A stretch of 64,000 nucleotides of DNA from Pezizomycotina sp. ARF18 (GCA_002224055.1 AZLU01000061.1:106289-170288); one strand, 5' to 3'. Numbered from the stretch's first letter, positions 22,669 to 37,294 are shown. A program made the numbers and translations. The notes: a model not told the origin generated them from the sequence alone.

Positions 22669-25600
22669 CCCTCTGTGCTGTTTGATTCTAAGTGGGTTTT
22701 GTTTCGTGCTTTTTTCCCTTTGTCTCCTTTACTTTGGTATTTGTGCAGAAATGAAGCACAGGCGTTAGACATTCCGGAAGGCAGCTGTATTTTAGAAACC
22801 ATTACCAGGATCGTCTACTTTTTGCAAAAGTCGATAACACAGGCAATTAAATGTTTCCGTGATATTCCGTCTTGTGCTTTTCAGAAATTAAAAAATTTTC
22901 ATCCAATGGTTTTATTAATCTATGAGAAACAACATCTGCTTTAATTACATTCACGGTACTTCCTTTCCCTCCTACCTAGCTCCCATATAGTCAGGCAACA
23001 ATTCTGAAAGAAATCCAATCAGTTTCTTTCTCAAGAAAATAGGTTCCTAAAAGCACACACTGTCGTGTTAGATTTCTATTTAACTAATTATCCTCATCTA
23101 CTTAATACCCACTTCATTTCGTTGAATACTCCTTTCAGTTTAGCAAATACACCTATTATAAGTCTGTCGAAGTGGGTACCAGTTAGGTCTCAAGATAAGA
23201 TACGTCTGTCGTAAATATAGTACCCAGAGCGATCAGAGTGGGAAACTTTTCGGTCTTCAATATAGATCGAACTAGCCCATCGATGCTTACAGTTTTATCC
23301 TCCTGCTTGCTACAAGGAGACCATCGTGAGCGAAGTTACCTAAACGGTGAAGCGACCCTCAAACACGTATAAAAGTTTCGCCTCTCCATTGAGATGTATA
23401 CACAATACTATGGAATTGTTTGATCCTCATCAAGAATCCAAAACACTAGATATCCGGGGACCACGGTTCGGGTCTTCGTAGCTTGGTTCATCACTCTAAA
23501 AAAGCAAAAAAAATGGGTTTCAATCAATCCATGCATTAAAGATACGTGTTTTAACAGCACGTCTATATGTGCATTTGATAAAATGCCCAGCACCACGTTG
23601 CTTTGATATTATAGCAGAATGAAAAGCGATACCTACTCTATGGTTGACAGCTTCAATCCCGTAGATTTCGAGAAAAGCAACCATCTGGGGTCCCACATGA
23701 TAGCCAAAACGATCTTCTGGACCCATCACGTGGAATATAGCTCTAAGTGATGGAGAGTGAATGCGTTGGATAACTAACATGGGACGTAAAATCATATCGC
23801 GAATACGAAATGTAGTGAACGCGCATGCCAATTCAAGGTCAGTGGTCCATACCGGTAGATGCTTTGAAAAGCGCGGTTTCGATTTATAAATCGGCTCCTA
23901 TACACACCTTTTCATAGGGTTGAAAGGAGCGAGGGGACTAACACCGGTTAAGACCCTAGTCCCGCTGGGAGCACATGACTGATCCGGCGTGGCTTCTTGC
24001 CAAACGGACCTCACGGTATTGGATCGCTACTGTAGTCTATACAAGAAAGACCATCTTTCAACCGTATATTATATTTCATTGAGTGAAAAGAAAAGGACCT
24101 GCTAGAAAGTTATAGCACTAACTCGGCACCATTAACGAACTCCACCATAGGCCGTGTAAACTCCAGTCTTTGTTAAACTCCCGTGGCGGCTCGTCGCTTT
24201 CATAGATTGTAGAACGCACAAATTGCTCATGAGCTAAAGCACGTCTAACTTACGTACATGCCTGGCTGAGAGGCGACCTATATACCAATCCCTAGGTTGA
24301 TATCGTAGATAAACCCTTCTTACTTTGTTTGACTGTCGAGTTTGCGTATATGAGATATTTGATGACGTAAGTGAGCTAGGGAGCAGGCTTTGACCTCCGA
24401 CTGTAAATAAGAAATTTGCCTGAGCGTATGACAGTTAAGCTTGACATAAGCTCGATCGAAGTTCCGATCTTAAGTTACTCAAAGAATCGCTCCCTGGTCC
24501 CAAATTCCTTGCAAAAATGGCGCATAACGATAGGAACCAACCATGCAAGCCGGAACTGACACATATACCGTCTAGCCCTGGCGCAGAAGTGCCGTTGTAG
24601 CTAACGTTACATACATCCACCTCAATCTTCCGAAAAACCTATAACTGTCCACCCAGCAAGTCAATTCGGCTACGAGGGACAAAGACCAATATATGACGGA
24701 GATTTCTTCCTTTTAAGTCATGTATAAGCATGAGATTTGATGGCATCGTCTATATCCTTCCTACGAAAGTATTGCGCAGGCTAAAAATATTTCACTCGAA
24801 AAAACACAACAGGTGTTAGGGTAATTAAGAGGCTGTTTCAGCGAGACAAGGCAAATTTGCAAGGAAATCCACTCTCGTTCTTCGTCCTAATGTAACAATT
24901 ATGTACAGCATGCTCGGAATCGTGTTGCGCAAGAGTTGATAGAACACAATATCATCTCGATTGCTGTCATAGAAGTCTCCAACTCGGCGTATCCGGTATT
25001 TCTTGTCATAAAATCTGCAATACCACTGATTGTATTGTTTCCCAGACGGCTAGAGCTCGCTAGAAAGTGGTAACATAAAGAAACAGCGGTATAAACGTCG
25101 ACTTCGAACACTTCGTTCAAAATGGACCTTAACTAGTCCTATAGGTGCAAGGGGGTCTTGTCGGCATCCCCAATATTGTAGAGTAGTCACAAATGCTTTC
25201 GCATTATACACCTTAAATGTGCAGGAAATCGATTCGTAGGTCGTGCACGGGATATAGAATGATGGGATCCTCATACAACAAAGCTACTGGATCTGAGTCA
25301 GATTTCAAAATTAATAATTGAATGCGATACATATTCTCAATGCTTCAAATGCAAGCGAAGGTTCAATAATCTCAAAATTTTGTCATTTTAGGATATTCAC
25401 AATCACGCTTCGCACGGTACGATATATTGTGTTTAGCCACAGAAACTCAATAAAAAGGGGGTGAGGCTAGAGAAGTTATCGCTCTGGGCGGTCCCAAGCT
25501 CCAGTCTGCTCCACGCCTCTCATCAGATAACATTTAGTACGTACCGGCTCCCTCAAAATATCGGAAGATGAATATCGCGTAGCAAAGTGAGCTCCGCATC

Positions 25601-28600
25601 GGACTTTGTCCATATGCGCAGTGCTCTCCGCCGCTGGATAGTTCATAATTCATACGCATCTTCGCCGGTGGTCAAATATTATACAAAGCAGCCAGGGAGG
25701 TCCTACGGCGGCAACATGTTGACGATAAAGAGAAAAGTATAAATTAATTTCTCTTTGTGGAATTCATTGACGCGATCACATATTTGACACCCCAGCTAAC
25801 GCTAGCTACGTAGAATAAAAATCGATAGAAGCAACGTCATCTTATGCGTATCAACCTGAAGTTTCCCTTACCGGTACCCGATCAGCTATGAGGTGTGTTT
25901 CAATCCACACTTTCCATAGGACTTTTCTATATTTGAAACTGTTTTATGATGCGGACGACAAAATGCGGAAACGGTCGGTTTGAGGTCGGTTTGAGGTGGA
26001 TCGAAAGTCATCACTACGATGTAAAAGTAGATATTATGACTCATCTCGGCTAGGCGGTTCGAATGGTATGACTTTTATATCCTTCTTTCTCGGGTTTAAT
26101 AATACATAATTGTTTAGATATATTTTTGCAGTTATTGCATCGCAATTTGTGAACTTTTTCTTTTTGGTGACGTATAACCCAATGCCGCCGACGACAAAAC
26201 TTCTGCTCGCGAGCAATTTCCAGTATCACCAACTACTTACGTCACTTCGTAAGTTACATGCAAATCCTCAATTAATTTAAATATTTACTAGCGTATTACA
26301 AAACTACGGCATGGAACCTTGTCGTCGCGTTTATACTTAATCACCAGTAGGAAAGCTATGCTCTCTCGGAAGTGACGCACATAAGGGTCTCGGCTTCCAG
26401 CAGAAATATGGTCTTTCAAAGTATAGTGTGCCTTCTTTAATACAAAAACCGCATCACAACCTCTAGTCTGGGGTAGGGCTCAACGAAAACCAAATCTTAG
26501 AAATGCAATAAGATAGTATCGTCGCCAAAGAGACTCAAGACCCATAAAGTTCGTTTCTTTGCCGCCGTTCTACGCTAATGATAACCCAGCTTTTGTCCTG
26601 ATGTCCCGAATGATAAACACACAGATCATTCTCATTCGGAACGAAGCGATCTCAAAGGGATATTCATTACTCATGACATCTATTCGATCCCTAAAGCATA
26701 TACATGTGGTATATTACTTCATTTTTACAAATCAATCCTTCTTATCGTATACATTACATGGGCTAAAAAGGTCTCCAAGTCCGGATATCTTGACTCAGAA
26801 TAACTTTTCTCGCTTTTATTTGGGGCTTATAAACCTCCACTTCCAAAGAAGAATCCCTTAGTTCGAAATTCTATATTCTGAAGTATAATACTTGTACGGC
26901 CGGACATCGAGAGGTTTGATAGCAAGAATTTCACTGCTTGATAACGAAGCGCCCCTGGCCTATACTACAGTCGGTGCATGGGAAATATTGTAGTTATATA
27001 GGCCATCTATGCCTCACGGGCCCTTTAAAATAGCTTAATCAAGTTACGCCGTCCGTGAACATGATAGCAATTCGTTTCGACAACTAGACTGTAGGCCTTG
27101 AGAGTTTTAGTTAGACAAAGTCGTCCCACTTGATAATCTTTCATGCGTCTCGAGGAAGTCTCCATCATAAATATATAAACTCGAGAACGGCCGGTCTCTG
27201 CATTTTTAGATATGAATGCCTCAGTGATACGAACGCCCCATAGCACCGCGGATTAAAAAAGCTAGTAGACAAAAAACCGAAGTATTCAGCTAAAGTCGCC
27301 AAGTTAAGCTTCCTTTTCGTTAATATTTGATACGCCGTGATGAATCAGCTCGAAGCAATAAATGTGGTTTCAAAACATTGCGGGGTATCCGGTAGGTTTT
27401 TTGCACTGCTTCATTTCAGAGATAAAGTGAATATGCACACGCTGTGTAGAAGTTTCACGGATCTACATAGCGAATACCGCGCATGAATTTCATATTTTGA
27501 AGCGTGGAAATTCCACCGCGGTAGAGTTGGTAAGATACGCAGAAAACAACGGTGCCTACCCTTCGCCCGATGTCATAACAAGAGCTTACAAGAGAAAAAT
27601 GCGACAATGGTTCATAACTACAGGCATGCTGTGCCTACTGACGCTCTTCAAGAAGTGATTTCGCAAGATAGGCAGAAATTCAAAGGATTTTGTTGTGAAG
27701 GTCTAGAAAAATTATAAGCCTAGAAGCCAGACGCCAGTCAGACATAATACTCCAAAGCTTTGAAGGGTCGCAGAGCCCGACTCACGATCGCGCGATATCG
27801 TTGACGATATTTACCGCAAGTTTAGAAAGCAAAGCCTCTGTGCCATATTCTTGGTCAACTTCAATGAAAACAGAGATGTAGCTTATGAAACTTGCAAGTG
27901 CAAAGAACCAATTATATCGTTGAGGAGGCAGTCGGCACAAGCAACATAGATTCGGAAGAAGCACCCTGAACAGCTGGTCAAGAAGAGGCCTCCGGAGGGA
28001 GCAAGGAGACTGCGGACTGAAAACCGTCATGCCATATGTGCCGCCATCATCAAAGGTATTAAAATCCATAGCCATTTATGAAAATACCTTCGGTACATGT
28101 AAACCCCGAGAGGTTGAACTTGATATTTAAATCAGTAGATCTCGAATTCGCTTCAGGGCGTCATTCGCATATTACTTCACGCCAGTAAATTGTACCATTG
28201 TGCAGCGCGTCCGTTCCTAACCTTCGATAGTTTTATTTGGGTATAAATCTGCAACGGCGCGCGAGCCTGCCTCCTTCACTTATTAAAATCTTCTTAAAAA
28301 CCCTTACCATCTACGAACTCATTCCTTTATTGCAAACAACCCACGAATGCGTTGGTACTATAAACACTTGATTCCGGAGACGGGAGCTCGTAACGCATTA
28401 TTGCCTTGAAGTGAATATCGGTGGAATTCGATAGCTAAAATACATGTTAACGAGACTTAAGATAGGTATGAGCAGATCTAAAAACTTGATAAACCGTAAC
28501 GACATGAGCTTTTGGAGAAATTGGCGCCCACGAATAGAGCCCATGTTTTTAGAAGCCCCGACATACAGATATGCGATGAAGAAAATTATGCTCTATAGAT

Positions 28601-31600
28601 CATTAAAAAATGAGCTAGCAGAAACATTCATATCCGGGAACTAAGATCTCGACCCCACCCTAAATGCGGATACCGCGACAAAATTTACTCTAACGCACTA
28701 CTCCAAAAAATCAGGCGGTATCGGGGCCTCGACCGAAAAAATATATTCCCTGTGACCCGTAGTAACTCCCTTCCAGATTCGCCAGTGCTAACAAACAACG
28801 CGTAAGGCCAATCGTAACAGAGATTCCAATCTCGTCCAAATTGAAGAAGTCAACCATGATTTTGAATTTGACGAAACACAAGGCCGCAGTACTCGTACAC
28901 TCTCAGTATAAATAGACGGTCACGCGAAGGTATCCAAGATTCTGTTCATAGAATTAAAAGCATCTCGCGCCGTATCCACAAAAGAATATAATCTCTTTGC
29001 AATGCCCTAGATTTAGGTGATGGACTGGGTTTTGCTTTATTCTATTCCTTCTGGAACCCCATAAACTTCCTCGAGCGGGTGGACGAAACGGACGTTTCAG
29101 TACCGAAATTTTTAGAGTTAAAACGAGGCAGCTAGCAAATGCCATACGCTCTATGCCACGAGAGAAGAAATTATAAGGCCACGAGGGGAATCGCCGAATC
29201 AATAATGCACGATAGGACAAGCGGGGACCCGGGAAACGTTCCGAGCATTACCCAATTTATCGATTGCAAATTCAACAACTTCTGCAATATACTGTAGTAT
29301 TTCCCCCATACGTTGCTAAATCCAACCATAGCGTAGAATATATATACACCGCTTCTCCTGGAGGCTGTCAACGGGTTCTGTCTCGAGGTCCTATAATCCA
29401 ACAAATATTTCGATGTTATATCCAAGATAGATAACTGGCAAATCACAGATGAGCACGTCAAAAACCGATAGGTAAATTACGATAATTTAACACACCATAA
29501 CGACGACCGTAGACCGCTTTCTGTCCTTTTCGATTAAACGGCGAAGCGACTTGGTGAACAGAAAGTAATTTCTCACACCGCTGCGACAGCTTCATGATAC
29601 TTAGGAGTTGAGCATTTCATGTGATCGTCCACAAGGATATACCGAGCTTTGAAGACACTCCGAGTCCCATAAATGCGAGAAAAGAATTTTCCGTCTTGCT
29701 CCAAACTTCTATCAATCTAGAGAACCAAAGCTATACCTAATCAAAAGCTGGAAATATTCAATAGTTATCACCTTGAACAGGCTCCATACGGCTTCTACCA
29801 TAAATACAAAAGGAGTGCGCTACCTTGATAGACGCAAACACACTCAAAACGCAACCGAGGACTTCCATAAACAGCATCCAAAGCAATGACGGTAGCGTAT
29901 TGTAACCTGCACAAGATGGTCCCGCCCTGCCATAGCGTAAGGCTTACTAGATGACCAGCTTAGGCGATAGAGACCGCTGGAGTCATTTCCACTCTCTATA
30001 AATCATATCTTGCGCGACGTCGCTCAACGTATTAATATTCCCAATTGCAACGCATTAAGCTCCTTCGCATCGATGCAAGTGCATTTCCTATACAATAACC
30101 ACGAACCCCCGGTCGACATTCAATATATTACTCGCGTGCGGCTCGAGCGAAACATTCTTAAGTAGTTTCATGGCAGCGTAAAGTGACTCCGGGAGGCCAT
30201 ACGATACATTAATTTGGAATGAATAGTACTAAACAGAGCGTAGATTTAGCAAAAGAAATTCCACGAATTAACATGGACAACATCCGCACATAACTGAAAC
30301 GACTTGCTAAACTCCTGGAGAACGCCGTATAGGCTAGTATCATTGTGCAGAAAAAAAAAAAAAAAAAACTTGTTTCTGAGCACATGACCTGATATTACAG
30401 AATGGATCACCAGCAAACAATGGGAGCCCAAATTCCTGGATAGCAAAGTGGAGAAGTAGAAAGATCTCTGAAACCGTTCTAGTTACTTCGACCTACGTGA
30501 TAAATATTTTGACACCACTACGAACACTCTGGATCCATAGACCGTAGCCTTCTCCTTAAAGTGCGCGGGCATGACTTATACGCAGCTCACTAACGTGCAA
30601 TGTCTCATCAATTAATCCATAAAGCGCTTCGCACATACGCAGAACCAAAATACAGAAACGACGCTCGGTCCTATGCCGTACCATGTCGATCTTCAAACAT
30701 ACCTAAAGGCTATGGCAAGAAAGAAAGCCTTATTGTGCAATATCGTTGAAATCGGCCACTCATCAGGACTGTCCTATCCGATTTATATCAGCCGTAACAG
30801 TATAGCTCGCATTCTGTAAACGCAAGAATCGTATACTAGTGAGATCCCCACACAGTGCTTGAGCAGACTTCGCCTCATACGCTCCATGAAAAAAACTTGA
30901 TCAGCTCCTAATGATAGGCTGCTATGAAACTTTTGACGGGAGATCGCGGGCATTGGATAACGAAAAAAACTTTTTTTTCGATTATAAGAGACTACAAGGA
31001 GATTATAGCGTGCGTAAACTTGTGGAAACGAACACTACACAATGTATTTTGCTATACAGCAAGCGCTATAAATTATCCTTAGAAGGGCAAGCAATATACT
31101 CCTCCACATCATACAAAACTGTAGAGTAAGAAAAAGCCGGACTCTACCAATAGAATGATAGAAAGTATCAATCAGTTTTCAAAGTAAGGATAGATATCAG
31201 GGAGAAATCATAAAAGGGAATGCCAACCGATAATATCAGTGGGTAGCCATGCAGCCGCGATATTTAAATTTCAGGAGAAGTCCTTGTATCTTAAATACAC
31301 CACTTACTTCCGAGTTTCATTACGCGTGGGTGGCCCTTGTACTATAAAATCTCAGGTAACTACTAATGAGGAAAAGGCGATCGTCCAATAGAACTTTGAT
31401 ATGTTTTCTATGCCCTATCAATCACAAGAACATACGACTCTCCTAGCTCCGTATCTCGGAGACTGGTGGGTGTACTACGGTTCCAGAGCCGCCACTGTAA
31501 AGAAAAAGATCGGGAAAAGAAGTAATGGGGAGTGCCTACATCTGTACGGCCGATGGATCTGAGAATCGTTCTTCCGAACAAAAGCATATATGCATATCGG

Positions 31601-32710
31601 ATTCACCATCCGCCGATGAACACCCGTACTCGTGGGGTTTCGTTCCCGACGTAACATAAGGGGCAGAAATGATTAAGGGAAACTCACTAAAGCTGATTTA
31701 AGCGAGCGAGCGTATAAAATGTTCAACGGCCACGAGCAGGACACGTTCTCTCTCATAGGATCTCAAAAGCTTTTAAAGCAGCTAGCGGTGCCTCTAGAGG
31801 CGGCCTATAGATCCCTTGACATGGACGAGGTAGTTTTGGTAGATAGCCTTAGAGAAGTACAGTGAAAATATTATACTTCGCTCCTGCTAGCGCTAGCCCG
31901 TGTCAACCACAACCGATAGCCATTAATCAAGGGCAGATTCGACCGATTCGATAACAGTGACAATCATTTAAGGTTAATAAAGGGAATAGCATCATAAGAA
32001 AGAAAAAAACCCTGTTTGCAAATCGCTTCCGCATGGATCGAGGTATATTTTTCGGTTCTACAAGTACACCCTGATACGCAATCATCCTACGCTTGACCTA
32101 TTTTACCTGATCACATAATTAAGTGATTCTACCCTTACCGCTATACATTAGAAAACGCTTTGATAACTTTTAGCAAATAGATATTATCTGGAGAAAAGAA
32201 AGTCGCGATAATGATAAAAAAAATATCCTTTTTAAAATCGTGGATAATATCGAAGAGAGCAGTTCCAGAACATCATAGAGATATTAAGCCTACCTTTCGT
32301 TGACTCTCTACGTCTTTCGGCTGTTCCCGGTATATCACTAATCTCATTAATGCTCTAGTTCGTGATCGACTCTCCAACAAGCATAGATGGCAGCACGGCG
32401 GTTAGGATTTAGTTCCATAATCTCAGTCAAGATTAATGGGGAAATTCTACGGCGGGCTTCGAGGGGTGAAGGAGGATGATATGTATTTAACGTGGTAGCG
32501 ACCTTGATGAGCACATCGTAAGGTATTATTAGCCCTTTCCAACGTTTCAAAACAGGTTTAAACAAATTGTAAAATTAGATATTAGTACTTAGATATAGAC
32601 ATCCTAGAGAGCAGTCGCAATCTCTAAGAGATTCCATTTACTCGGTATAAACGTACAATCCATTCCATTCCAACCCATGAATGAAAGTTGTATTAATATC
32701 TCGATTTAAC
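22669..32710. other. Ten-kilobase gene desert
   Basis: No frame here can be supported as a gene. The best is a minus-strand frame at about 23520-23865 (motifs IRDMILRPMLVIQRIH and GPEDRFGYHVGPQMVAF), with weaker minus-strand frames at 24899-25120, 27782-28075 and 29171-29461. The base composition is moderately AT-rich. A hand count over 29401-29460 gave more CpA than TpA, so that line shows no RIP bias. No terminal repeats, transposase, reverse transcriptase or integrase motifs were seen. It may be an ancient element decayed beyond recognition. Confidence 0.4.
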
Positions 32711-33481
32711 CTACTTCGGCTTCGCCAACAGCTCCCTCCCTTCTTCACGATATCTGCATTGACGATTACTTTCTCCCTTTCTCGTTTTTCCCATCGTATC
32801 CATTAACCGCGGCGTCCAGCATCGCAGCCGCCAATTCGTCCGCGTGCACGCTCATGTTAGAGCCGGCCAATTTACTCGCTACCGTCATAGCGCTGAAACC
32901 GTAGTACACACCCCGGGCCTGAAAACGATCGATTCCCACTTACCATTTTCCGGTTTCGACGCGAAGTCTAGGACTTGGGACTCTGCTCGGCCCTGTATAT
33001 AAAAGAAATGGTAGTCTTAGGGATTAATCCATGACAAGAAACGTCTTTTTTTTCCTCTCATATGTTTGTGAGAAAGGAGCAATCAATACCCTAACTTTCT
33101 CGCCCCGCTCAGAAACCACAGCCTCCGCCCCTGCTCCCTCTCCACAAACGCGCCGCTCAATGCACATATCTAAATCTATTCCCACCATCTCTTACAACCT
33201 CGCCATGGCTTCAAAAACGCAACCGGATACGTTAAATTCGCCTCTACATCTGCCGTAGACGTCCCAGGCACCAGCAGCTGCATCTGCGTCTTTTATTTCC
33301 TGCAACGCTTCACCGTCGTAGTTGCTGAAGTCCTGTAGTATTAATACTTTAACCTTTGGGGGGTGGAGGGTATGGAGCGGCGGCTGAGGAGGAGGATTGA
33401 TGTTATGGAGGGGTGCGAGAGGGCGAGTTGGAGGACGTGGGAGCCGATGAAGCCGGTGGAGCCGGAGATTATTAATTTCAT
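32711..33481 (-). CDS. NAD(P)-binding Rossmann-fold protein (epimerase/NmrA/HTATIP2-like), frame disrupted
   Basis: From ATG at 33481 the frame reads MKLIISGSTGFIGSHVLQLA, the GxxGxxG-type nucleotide-binding start of extended or atypical short-chain dehydrogenases. Downstream in changing frames come KVKVLILQDFSNYD, STADVEANLTYPVAFL, FVEREQGRRLWFLSGARK, AESQVLDFASKPENGK, then VHADELAAAMLDAAVNGY and a C-terminus LLAKPK-stop at 32711. An intron probably ends at the cag near 32995. At least six frame changes are needed; where I could check, one missing base in a short run explains each. Proteins like this act as oxidoreductases or redox sensors; the substrate is unknown. The gene runs in the same direction as the GH31 gene upstream of it on this strand. 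Confidence 0.62.
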
Positions 33482-34335
33482 GGTCTTTTTTTTTTAATTG
33501 GTATTTCTTGGGCGATTAACGGTATAAGATTGTTTGTTTTAGTGATTTTAGCTTGAAGCCGTTCGCGATGCCTTTGCGGGCGGTATCCCTGATATATAAA
33601 GGCTTCTTCAGACGACGCGGCGGCAGAGAGTCCCACCGCAGACTTATAAAGAATGGAACAAACGCTAATTATAGCTTTAGCATGGCCACTGAGCTATGGT
33701 CCATGGCTTGGATTCTAGACCTCCCACCGAATAGATAAAAAAACATTGTGAAGAGTAAAGTAAGTGTTGTGCCTGGTTAGCTTTTCTCGCCCGAGTCCCC
33801 CTTGCGTCGTAGTTCCAAGCTCAAGCTTCGTCTATCACGGAACTACGGAGCCTCCATGGAACACCGCCGGTAGGGCAACGACGAACATGGAGTTTTTTTT
33901 TTTTTTCAACGTAAACGACGGAATTATAATAAACTCGACGTTTTTTTTTTACGAATTTTCCGTATCATCACGTTTTCAATTTACCGAAAATAGGTTCGCC
34001 ACTTGTGGTTCGTGGAAATACCGATGTTTGTTACGAAATGGAGCTTGGTACAGTGCATTTGTCAGGGATGAGACCAGCAAGAGGCGAAGTCCTTGCTCAA
34101 TTGAGATATTCGAGAGGCCATATTCGCGAAAATGATAATAATAGAAGCCGTGTATAAATCTGCAGCAAAGTGTATTCATAAGGAATAGTTCTTATTGTAT
34201 TACAATTCTATTCAATCGCCCTTTTCTACTCGTAGGATCATCCGTAGAAGCAGAACAACATATTGGAAGAAACCAAAGAAACAAGCACTATATTACATTC
34301 CAACAAAATCCAAACGACGAAGGCTTGCCTCGCTT
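33482..34335. other. Intergenic DNA between the GH31 and Rossmann genes
   Basis: AT-rich DNA with T runs at 33486-33496 and 33894-33906. A 123-codon plus-strand frame (33764-34135) runs through T-rich sequence (FFFFF) and is not protein-like. Confidence 0.4.
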
Positions 34336-37152
34336 CTACTTAGTTCCAGCAAACCTTCCACCCGTCAGCCTTCTCCCACCCGCAAGCTTAACGTCAATCT
34401 CAAGGCTTCCCGCCCTACTATCATACTTATACCCGCTCCACCCTTCGGCGCCTTACCACACCCAAAACAGTAACGTGATCCAGCGGCTATCGTACCCAAC
34501 TTCCCACTACTCTTAACAGAAACGCTCAAACAACCCTTCTGCGCCGTAAAGCTAACGACCCTATAATCTCCCGTATTCTCCGTCTCACCGTCATCAACGT
34601 ACAAATCACCGCACGCGTGACCGTTGCTATCCAACGCGACGAGGATTTGGAAGTTATTCTTGCGACTTTCGTCGGTTGTATATCCGGGCTTCTGCATGGG
34701 GAGGACGTAACCGCCGCGGACGTAGACGGGGATGTGGCCGAGGGGTGCGGATACGGATACGTTTCCGTGCGGCATGGCGGAGTGGGTGTACCAGTCGTAC
34801 CACCGCTCGGACGAACCTCCGGGGAATACAGCGTGCACGGTAGTCTGTCCTTGATCGAGGGCGGGTGCGACCATGAGCGCTGGTCCGAGCAGGAATTGCG
34901 CGTCGACGGTGGCAAGGGTTGGGTCGGTGGGGTACTCCCAGCTTAGCGCGCGCATGACGGTGGAACCGGCCGTGTGAGCGTGGTAGAAGAGGGTGTACAT
35001 GTACGGCAGTAACGAATAGCGGATGTTCATCGCCGTCTTGGATGCTGTCGCGACGTCGGCCCACACGTATGCCTCCTGAGGATTAGCGGAGAGGACGTTG
35101 TGGTTACGGTAGAAGGTGAAGAACGCGGACAGCTGCATCCAGCGGGAGCAGAGCTCGAGGTCGGAGTTGCCGGCGAAGCCGCACGTGTCGACGCCGAAGA
35201 AGGGCACGCCGAAGAGGGCGAAGTTTAGCGCCTGCTGGATTGACTGCGGAGGTAGTAAAAGTTGGAGGTGTTGTCGCCGCCCCAGTGCGCCGCCATGGCT
35301 CCGGATCCGGGCGCGGTGCTGCGGGAGAGGATGAAGGGGCGCTTCTTGGGAAAGACCTTCTGGAGGGCCTTGTAGGTGGCGCGGGTTTCGAGGTAGCCCA
35401 GAGGGAGGCGACGGAGTAGTCGGAGGTGCCGTCGGCGTGGGTCGCGTTGGGGCCGACGCGGTGGACGGCGAGGTCGTGGTTGCCCTGGGCATTGTTGATG
35501 GCGTACGGCGGGTAGTTCAGGTTGCGGACGCCGGTCTGGACGGGCGGGATGTTGAAGTAAGGAGTAGTAGTAGGAGGGGGAGCGGTGGCGCTGGCAGCAG
35601 CAGCCTGGGAAGAGGCAGCGGCAGTAGCGGCAGCGGCTTCGGTGGAGTTGGTGATGTCGAATCCCTCGGGGTACTGGTAGATGACGGCTCCGGGTTCTCC
35701 GGGAGGCTGAACGGCGGGTGGACGGGGTTCTGGGAGAGCCGGCCGCTGCCGCAGCTGCCGACGCAGAAGCTGGAAACCTCGTTCATGTCGAGCCAGATGC
35801 CGTCGTAGGGATTTCCTTGAACCAGTTGACGTAGCTTTCAGTCCACCAGTCCTGGGTGCCCTTAGCGCTCCAGTCGGGGAAGACGGTGAAACCGGGCCAG
35901 ACAGCACCAATGTACTCGGACCCGTCGGGGTTCTTCATGAATACGTCGGCGGCGTGGCCGGAATCGTAGATCGGGTACGCGTCAGACTTGTTCGCCGGGT
36001 TGGGGATGTAGATGGCGGCGTCCACGATGGGGACGTACTTCTGTCCTTCGAGTGGAGGTCGTCGAGGAACTTCTTGAATTCCTTAGCCGGGTAGGTGTTA
36101 GGATCCGTAGTAAAATCCCTGTACTGGAACATGTAGTCGATATCCGTCCAGACCGTCTCGAGCGGGATATCGAAGCGCTTGTAAGCTTCACGACGTCCTG
36201 GAGCTCAGAGATGTTCTTGTATCCCCAGCGGCACTGGTGGAAACCGAAAGTCCAATACTGCTGCAGGGCAGGCTTGCCGATAGCAGAGATGTAAGACTCG
36301 CTGACCTTGGCAGGAGTAGGTCGCTGAAGAAGTAGAGATCGATAGAACCGCCGATGGTCCTCCACGTGATGCTTCCATCGCGAGGAGGATATCCTGGCCA
36401 TAAAAGTTGCGACTGTAGACACGTGCGAGTATCCCTTGCCGTGGCTGTACCTCTGCTCGAGGTAGAACGGGTGCGTGCCGTAAAGGTTCTGATCCTGGCC
36501 ATCGCCGATATCAGCCGCGTAAATGGTTCGGTTGCTCTCGCCCAATCGGAAGCTCGGCGTGATAGCATCGCCAAGACCGTAAATGTTGGCGCCGGCGGGT
36601 AACTTGGTCTTGAACTCCAAGAACTGGTTCTCGAAGACAATCTTGCTTCCCTTGGTCGTGAAGACGACGTCGTTGGTCGATTTACGCGTGATAGTGAAGG
36701 AGAAAGGGTTCTGCTCCAGAGTAAACACCCAATCGGAGTCCTTTGGTCCAATTGGGTGGCTGACGGGCGGCTCGATGATCTGCTGCGGGTTCGTGACATA
36801 CCACGACTTTTCCTTGCCAAGGTCCGACGGGAGAATCTTGACGTTTATCGATCTTTAGTCTGGTACTGGACGGAGAGCGTGAGCTGCTTAACATCCGTGC
36901 CGTAGACGTTGCATGCCGGACCAGCGAGGGAGAGGGTCGCGGTAACCCCGAGGACGATTGCTTGACGTTCGAGGCCTTGTAGCCGGGGCATGCCGTCTGG
37001 GCGTTGATGGCGGTGGAGTTCTGGATGGTGGGGAGGATGTACTGGCGTCATCGAAGCTCGAGGGAGGGTGGGTTGCGGTTTGAACGATTGTGTCTGCTGG
37101 GCCGAGGTGACACTGGCGGCGACGGCCAGCGTCAGGATCGAGAAGCTCTTCA
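34336..37152 (-). CDS. Secreted GH31 alpha-glucosidase, frame disrupted
   Basis: GH31 enzymes release glucose from starch-type alpha-glucans by a retaining mechanism. The start at 37152 gives a signal peptide ([20 protein letters not shown]). In order follow [86 protein letters not shown] (nucleophile Asp at 35787-35789), HWGGDN (acid/base Asp at 35273-35275), [23 protein letters not shown], and a stop at 34336. Length is about 930 residues, normal for the family. At least ten frame changes lie between these motifs, for example near 35245, 35398, 35700, 35809, 36039, 36188, 36321, 36382, 36422 and 36850. Each checked one is cured by one extra base in a 2-4 base run, and no catalytic motif is damaged. 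I therefore favour sequencing error over pseudogene. Confidence 0.85.
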
Positions 37153-37294
37153 TGGCGAGTGGTTTCTGACGTTCTCTGTACTCTCTTCCGCACGCGATTA
37201 GACGCGAACTTTTGACGCTGCAAAAAAGAATGGGATGAAGAGGGGATGAAGATGACAGAAAAGAACAGAACATCAAAGGGGGGGATAATCGACG

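Noticed and set aside
22669-32710. A large decayed element or multi-exon gene on the minus strand
   Set aside because: Frames of 60-115 codons are expected by chance in 10 kb of this composition, and no family motif is present.
33764-34135. 123-codon plus-strand frame
   Set aside because: Driven by T runs and low-complexity sequence.
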